From Hahella sp. CCB-MM4 (lineage in GTDB: Bacteria; Pseudomonadota; Gammaproteobacteria; Pseudomonadales; Oleiphilaceae), in NCBI RefSeq assembly GCF_002260525.1, contig NZ_MRYI01000140.1:1-64000 (forward strand): 64,000 bases of DNA, in the 5' to 3' direction. Both the position numbers and the translations under genes were made by a program. The notes under the pieces are model-generated. The model was given only the letters and a program-made list of their open reading frames with translations, searched no databases and had not been told where the DNA came from. This document shows positions 63,132-64,000 of the stretch, in pieces; positions within the stretch are counted from its first letter, which is position 1, and each line of letters opens with the position of its first letter.

Positions 63132-64000
63132 ATGAGCGCAGTTCTTTTTAACGACTACCCTACCCGCGACGGCAAAAAAATCGTGGAGATCAAAATCAAT
63201 GCAGAGCGTACTCTGAACGCTCTGACACTGGAAATGATTGACTTGATTCAGGCCAAGCTCGACGAAGCACGTCATGACGACTCCATCGTCGCATTCCTTC
63301 TGGACAGTGAAGGCGATAAAGCGTTCTGTGCCGGCGGGGACATCGTCAATCTATATAAGTCGATGACCGGCGAAGGGCCGGAGAGTTTTATCCAGGACTT
63401 TTTCACACGCGAGTACGTGCTGGACCACTGCATTCACACCTACAGCAAACCCATTATCTGCTGGGGCAGCGGTATCGTGATGGGCGGAGGCATCGGCCTC
63501 ATGAACGGTTGCAGCCATCGTATCGTGAGCGAGAGTTCTCACCTGGCCATGCCGGAGATCGCCATTGGCCTGATACCCGACGTGGCCGGCAGTTGGTTTC
63601 TACAGCGCATGCCTGGCCGTACCGGCCTGTTCCTCGGCCTGACCGGCAACCCCATTAATGCCGATGATGCGCTCTTCCTGGGATTGGCAGACCGTTTTAT
63701 AGCCAAGGAACTCAAATCCAACATGATTGAGCGTCTACAGAACCAGGACTGGTCCGAGGGACCAGCAGTGGTTGACCGCGTTCTCCGGGAGCTGGAGACA
63801 CTATCCGGTCCTCAGCGTCCAATGGATTCCCCTATCCGTACTTACTATGACGAGATCCAGGAATTAACGGACGCAGATAGTCTGCCGGAGCTGGTACAGA
63901 AGGTCATCGATTTCAGAACCGAAGATCCCTGGATGATGAAAGCCCAGAAAACCCTGAAAAGGGGAAGCCCGCTGGCAATGCATTTGTGTTACCGCCAGTG
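63132..64000 (+). CDS. 3-hydroxyisobutyryl-CoA hydrolase, cut by the window end
   Basis: The frame starts at ATG 63132 (GGAG seven bases upstream) and runs off the right edge after 289 codons; the family is about 340-370 residues. Crotonase fold with KAFCAGGDIVNLY, GIVMGGGIGLMNGC, and MPEIAIGLIPDVAGSWFL, where the Glu and Asp pattern is that of the hydrolase branch rather than hydratases. It releases 3-hydroxyisobutyrate from its CoA ester, the step after the hydratase. mmsB (3-hydroxyisobutyrate dehydrogenase) would be expected next, outside the window. Confidence 0.88.
   Translation, partial: MSAVLFNDYPTRDGKKIVEIKINAERTLNALTLEMIDLIQAKLDEARHDDSIVAFLLDSEGDKAFCAGGDIVNLYKSMTGEGPESFIQDFFTREYVLDHCIHTYSKPIICWGSGIVMGGGIGLMNGCSHRIVSESSHLAMPEIAIGLIPDVAGSWFLQRMPGRTGLFLGLTGNPINADDALFLGLADRFIAKELKSNMIERLQNQDWSEGPAVVDRVLRELETLSGPQRPMDSPIRTYYDEIQELTDADSLPELVQKVIDFRTEDPWMMKAQKTLKRGSPLAMHLCYRQ

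Noticed and set aside
1-64000. Search for CRISPR arrays, rRNA and tRNA genes
   Set aside because: None of the short tandem arrays has unique spacers between repeats, and no tRNA cloverleaf or rRNA core sequence was recognised by eye.

Overview
The window looks like part of the chromosome of a marine-type, heterotrophic gammaproteobacterium with roughly 50% GC (Oceanospirillales/Alteromonadales-like). This is inferred from gene content: a valine-degradation operon behind an AraC regulator, a Cus-type copper island, a LasA-like M23 peptidase, a sulfite dehydrogenase pair and several OmpR-type two-component systems. No rRNA, tRNA or CRISPR array was seen. The exact taxon cannot be fixed from the sequence alone.

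Layout. 1-0.85 kb: the end of an IS5-type element cut by the window edge, a small ribbon-helix-helix (RHH) gene behind a double palindromic operator, and a 41-residue lysine-rich protein. 0.9-6.4 kb: a divergent envelope-stress-like module, with histidine kinase and response regulator on the minus strand and PspA-like, membrane and vWA proteins on the plus strand. 6.6-16.2 kb: LysR, RidA, two hypotheticals, a YdjM-like membrane protein, a di-haem peroxidase, a TPR protein, a PAS-GGDEF cyclase and an acyl-CoA dehydrogenase-like enzyme that lacks the usual catalytic Glu. 16.9-21.1 kb: an orphan cytochrome bd subunit I with no cydB beside it, an unrecognised 484-residue protein and a membrane protein. 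21.7-25.7 kb: a chemoreceptor and the M23 peptidase. 26-33 kb: an RND pump and adaptor with their own two-component system, whose promoters carry PmrA-box-like sites, and a divergent Spy/CpxP-like periplasmic protein.

33-38.7 kb is an accessory patch: a YafO-type toxin flanked by two small genes, a DJ-1/PfpI protein, a 14-blade LVIVD-repeat lipoprotein, a frameshifted gene and a PD-(D/E)XK-like nuclease. 38.9-41.6 kb holds a molybdenum sulfite dehydrogenase, its cytochrome c and an exported rhodanese. 42.3-56.4 kb is a copper/silver resistance island: cupredoxin, PII-like protein, CusA, CusF, CusB fused to two CusF domains, CusC, metal-rich periplasmic proteins, a cytochrome c and CusRS. 56.8-64 kb: a phosphoribosyltransferase, a host-attachment-type protein, then AraC regulator - mmsA - acyl-CoA dehydrogenase - enoyl-CoA hydratase - 3-hydroxyisobutyryl-CoA hydrolase (cut by the window end), which together cover valine breakdown from isobutyryl-CoA to propionyl-CoA except for mmsB.

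A signal running through the whole window is the large number of unrelated short tandem repeats (about 15-24 bp units, 2-6 copies). They sit in intergenic gaps, across stop codons and inside flexible parts of proteins, and look like products of an active local duplication process rather than of one repeat family.
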